Assembly (NCBI GenBank): GCA_039800005.1 | Contig: JBDLRN010000070.1 | Span: forward strand, 1 to 6,574 | DNA from: Casp-actino8 sp039800005 | GTDB taxonomy: Bacteria > Actinomycetota > Acidimicrobiia > Acidimicrobiales > Ilumatobacteraceae | Direction of reading: 5' to 3' | Length of the DNA stretch: 6,574 bases | Shown here: positions 5,536 to 6,574 of the stretch, piece after piece | Layout of the letters: every line of letters starts with the position of its first letter | Numbering within the stretch: position 1 is the first letter of the stretch | Notes under the pieces: model-generated | The model's database searches: none | Seen by the model: the letters and a program-made list of their open reading frames with translations, nothing else | What the model was told of the DNA's origin: nothing | Program-made: the position numbers and the translations under genes

Positions 5536-6111
5536 ATGCCCACCGCTCTCATTTCTTCCGACCTCCCTGCGTGGCAGGTCGACCGCTATGTCCAAGCGGT
5601 GCGCGACGAGGTCGTCCGTGCGATGGTGAAGCGTCACGGACGATTCGACGCCGACGACATCGCGTCCGACATCATCGTCAAGTTGTTCGCTCGGATCGAC
5701 GAGTTCATGGAGCGCTACCCCAACCCGGTGGTGTTCGCTCGTGCGGTGTGCGGCAACGGAGCGGTCGACTTCTTCCGCAAGGAGAACGCACAACGCGGGG
5801 CGGGTGCTCGCAACAAGCGAGCGATCGTCAGTGGCGACGCGCCGCAGGCCGACACCGGTCTCTGCTTCTTCGACGTCCACGACGAAGAAGGCGCCGACAT
5901 CGCCGACGTCGTGGCCGACGATCTCGAGCGTCGGTATCGCTGGGCCGAGATCGCCCTCGGTATTCCCGCCGACGAGTGGGAGGCGGTGCGCCTCACGTGT
6001 GTCGAGGGCTACACCGATGCCGAAGCGGCAGCCGTCGTCGGGGTCACTCGCGAGTGCCTCAACCGCCGCAAGAATGCCGGGAAGCGGCGAATCAAGGAGT
6101 TGCTGGCATGA
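5536..6111 (+). CDS. Sigma-70 family (ECF-like) RNA polymerase sigma factor
   Basis: A 191-aa protein, the usual length for an ECF sigma factor. Residues about 15-88 resemble region 2: a helix ending in FDADDIASDIIVKLFARIDEF (37-57), then PVVFARAVCGNGAVDFFRKENAQR (64-87), which follows the family pattern of a helix with N-x-x-x-D-x-x-R (-10 recognition and melting). Residues about 145-190 resemble region 4: DEWEAVRLTCVEGYTDAEAAAVVGVTRECLNRRKNAGKRRIKELL is the expected helix-turn-helix with EGYTDAEAAAVVGVT in the turn. The acidic linker 101-130 is typical. No anti-sigma gene with membrane segments is adjacent in the visible part. The stop overlaps the next start (ATGA). It is divergent from the NERD-helicase gene and may act on it or on its own operon. 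Alternative: a sigma-like DNA-binding regulator of phage or mobile-element type. Confidence 0.8.
   Translation: MPTALISSDLPAWQVDRYVQAVRDEVVRAMVKRHGRFDADDIASDIIVKLFARIDEFMERYPNPVVFARAVCGNGAVDFFRKENAQRGAGARNKRAIVSGDAPQADTGLCFFDVHDEEGADIADVVADDLERRYRWAEIALGIPADEWEAVRLTCVEGYTDAEAAAVVGVTRECLNRRKNAGKRRIKELLA
6094..6099 (+). promoter_or_regulatory. Ribosome binding site for the overlapping downstream gene
   Basis: AAGGAG inside the last codons of the sigma factor gene lies 8 nt before ATG 6108, supporting that overlapping start and translational coupling. Confidence 0.6.
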
Positions 6112-6574
6112 CCCGTGGTGAGAAGGCGGCCGACAAGGCGGAGGTACGTCTCCGCTATCGGCCGTCGGCCGATCAGCTGATCGGTGAGATCGCCGTCGAC
6201 CATCTCGTCGAACTCGGCAACGAGGTCGTCGACGAACTCGACGCCGATACCAGCATCACTTGGGCTCGATCGTCGGGCACCTCGACACCCGAGTTCGTCC
6301 TGGCGTCGTTCTCGATCATCGGGGCCCGCCGACGTTTCCGCGAGACGCCACCAACGTTTCTGCCCGGGTCGATCTGGTCGGCGGTGACCGCCATGTTCGC
6401 ATCCACCCCGGCTGCCCCGTCCGGATCACTGGCCCGACTCGAAGCCAAGTCCGAAGCACGACTGGTCGTGTCGATCGCCGATCTGCGTCGGCCGGCCGAT
6501 CTCCTGCGATCCGACACTTCCGACGTCTCCTCGGCGCGGGCTCTGGCGTCGTCACTGCGCAGCTTGAGTTCGTC
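6108..6574 (+). CDS. Hypothetical protein coupled to the sigma factor, truncated by window edge
   Basis: ATG 6108 opens a frame of 155 complete codons with no stop before the window ends. Its start overlaps the sigma factor stop (ATGA) and is preceded by AAGGAG 8 nt upstream, so it is very probably a co-translated real gene. The visible part begins MTRGEKAADKAEVRLRYRPS, then an acidic helical stretch (IGEIAVDHLVELGNEVVDEL, residues 25-44), a FSIIGARRRF segment near 68-77, and a Ser/Ala/Arg-rich remainder. No membrane segment or known motif is seen. Being directly downstream of a sigma factor, it could be a regulator or a target of it, but I do not recognise the family. Confidence 0.65.
   Translation, partial: MTRGEKAADKAEVRLRYRPSADQLIGEIAVDHLVELGNEVVDELDADTSITWARSSGTSTPEFVLASFSIIGARRRFRETPPTFLPGSIWSAVTAMFASTPAAPSGSLARLEAKSEARLVVSIADLRRPADLLRSDTSDVSSARALASSLRSLSS

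Overview
The window is high-GC (roughly 64% by eye) and densely coded. It has strong GTC/GAC/GAG codon preference and many CGATCG and GTCGAC strings. This suggests an actinobacterium, with Acidimicrobiia (Ilumatobacter-like) as my best guess; that is inference from composition and protein style, with no rRNA or marker gene to confirm it. No tRNA, rRNA, CRISPR array, insertion sequence or attachment site is visible.

Left block (1-3649). A leftward, truncated ADP-ribosylglycohydrolase (DraG/ARH family) occupies 1-233. A 118-base divergent intergenic region with a perfect 16-bp palindrome (270-285) separates it from a rightward four-gene cluster. That cluster is a small HAD-fold protein of the type seen in 'Swiss Army Knife' RNA-repair proteins (352-924), an unrecognised 158-aa protein (928-1404), a histone-deacetylase-superfamily deacylase with a complete catalytic set (1401-2300), and a cytosolic VWA protein with an intact MIDAS (2366-3649). 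The first three genes are separated by 3 bp and by a 4-bp ATGA overlap; the VWA gene follows after 65 bp with its own strong ribosome binding site. The cluster looks like one operon.

Right block (3616-6574). A leftward NERD-nuclease plus SF1/UvrD-like helicase fusion (3616-5265) converges on the VWA gene and overlaps its 3' end by 34 bp. A second divergent intergenic region (5266-5535) separates it from a rightward sigma-70-family (ECF-like) factor (5536-6111), which overlaps by ATGA an unrecognised gene running off the end (6108-6574).

How the genes may work together is inference. The left block combines enzymes that would remove or process covalent modifications (ADP-ribose, acyl-lysine or acylamine, phosphate) with a VWA scaffold protein and one uncharacterised partner. 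The right block has a nuclease-helicase next to a dedicated sigma factor. A related partial-palindromic sequence, GTGTGAYCGRTC, occurs in both divergent intergenic regions, which hints at shared regulation. The whole could be a stress-response, repair or defence locus, but nothing in the sequence proves this.
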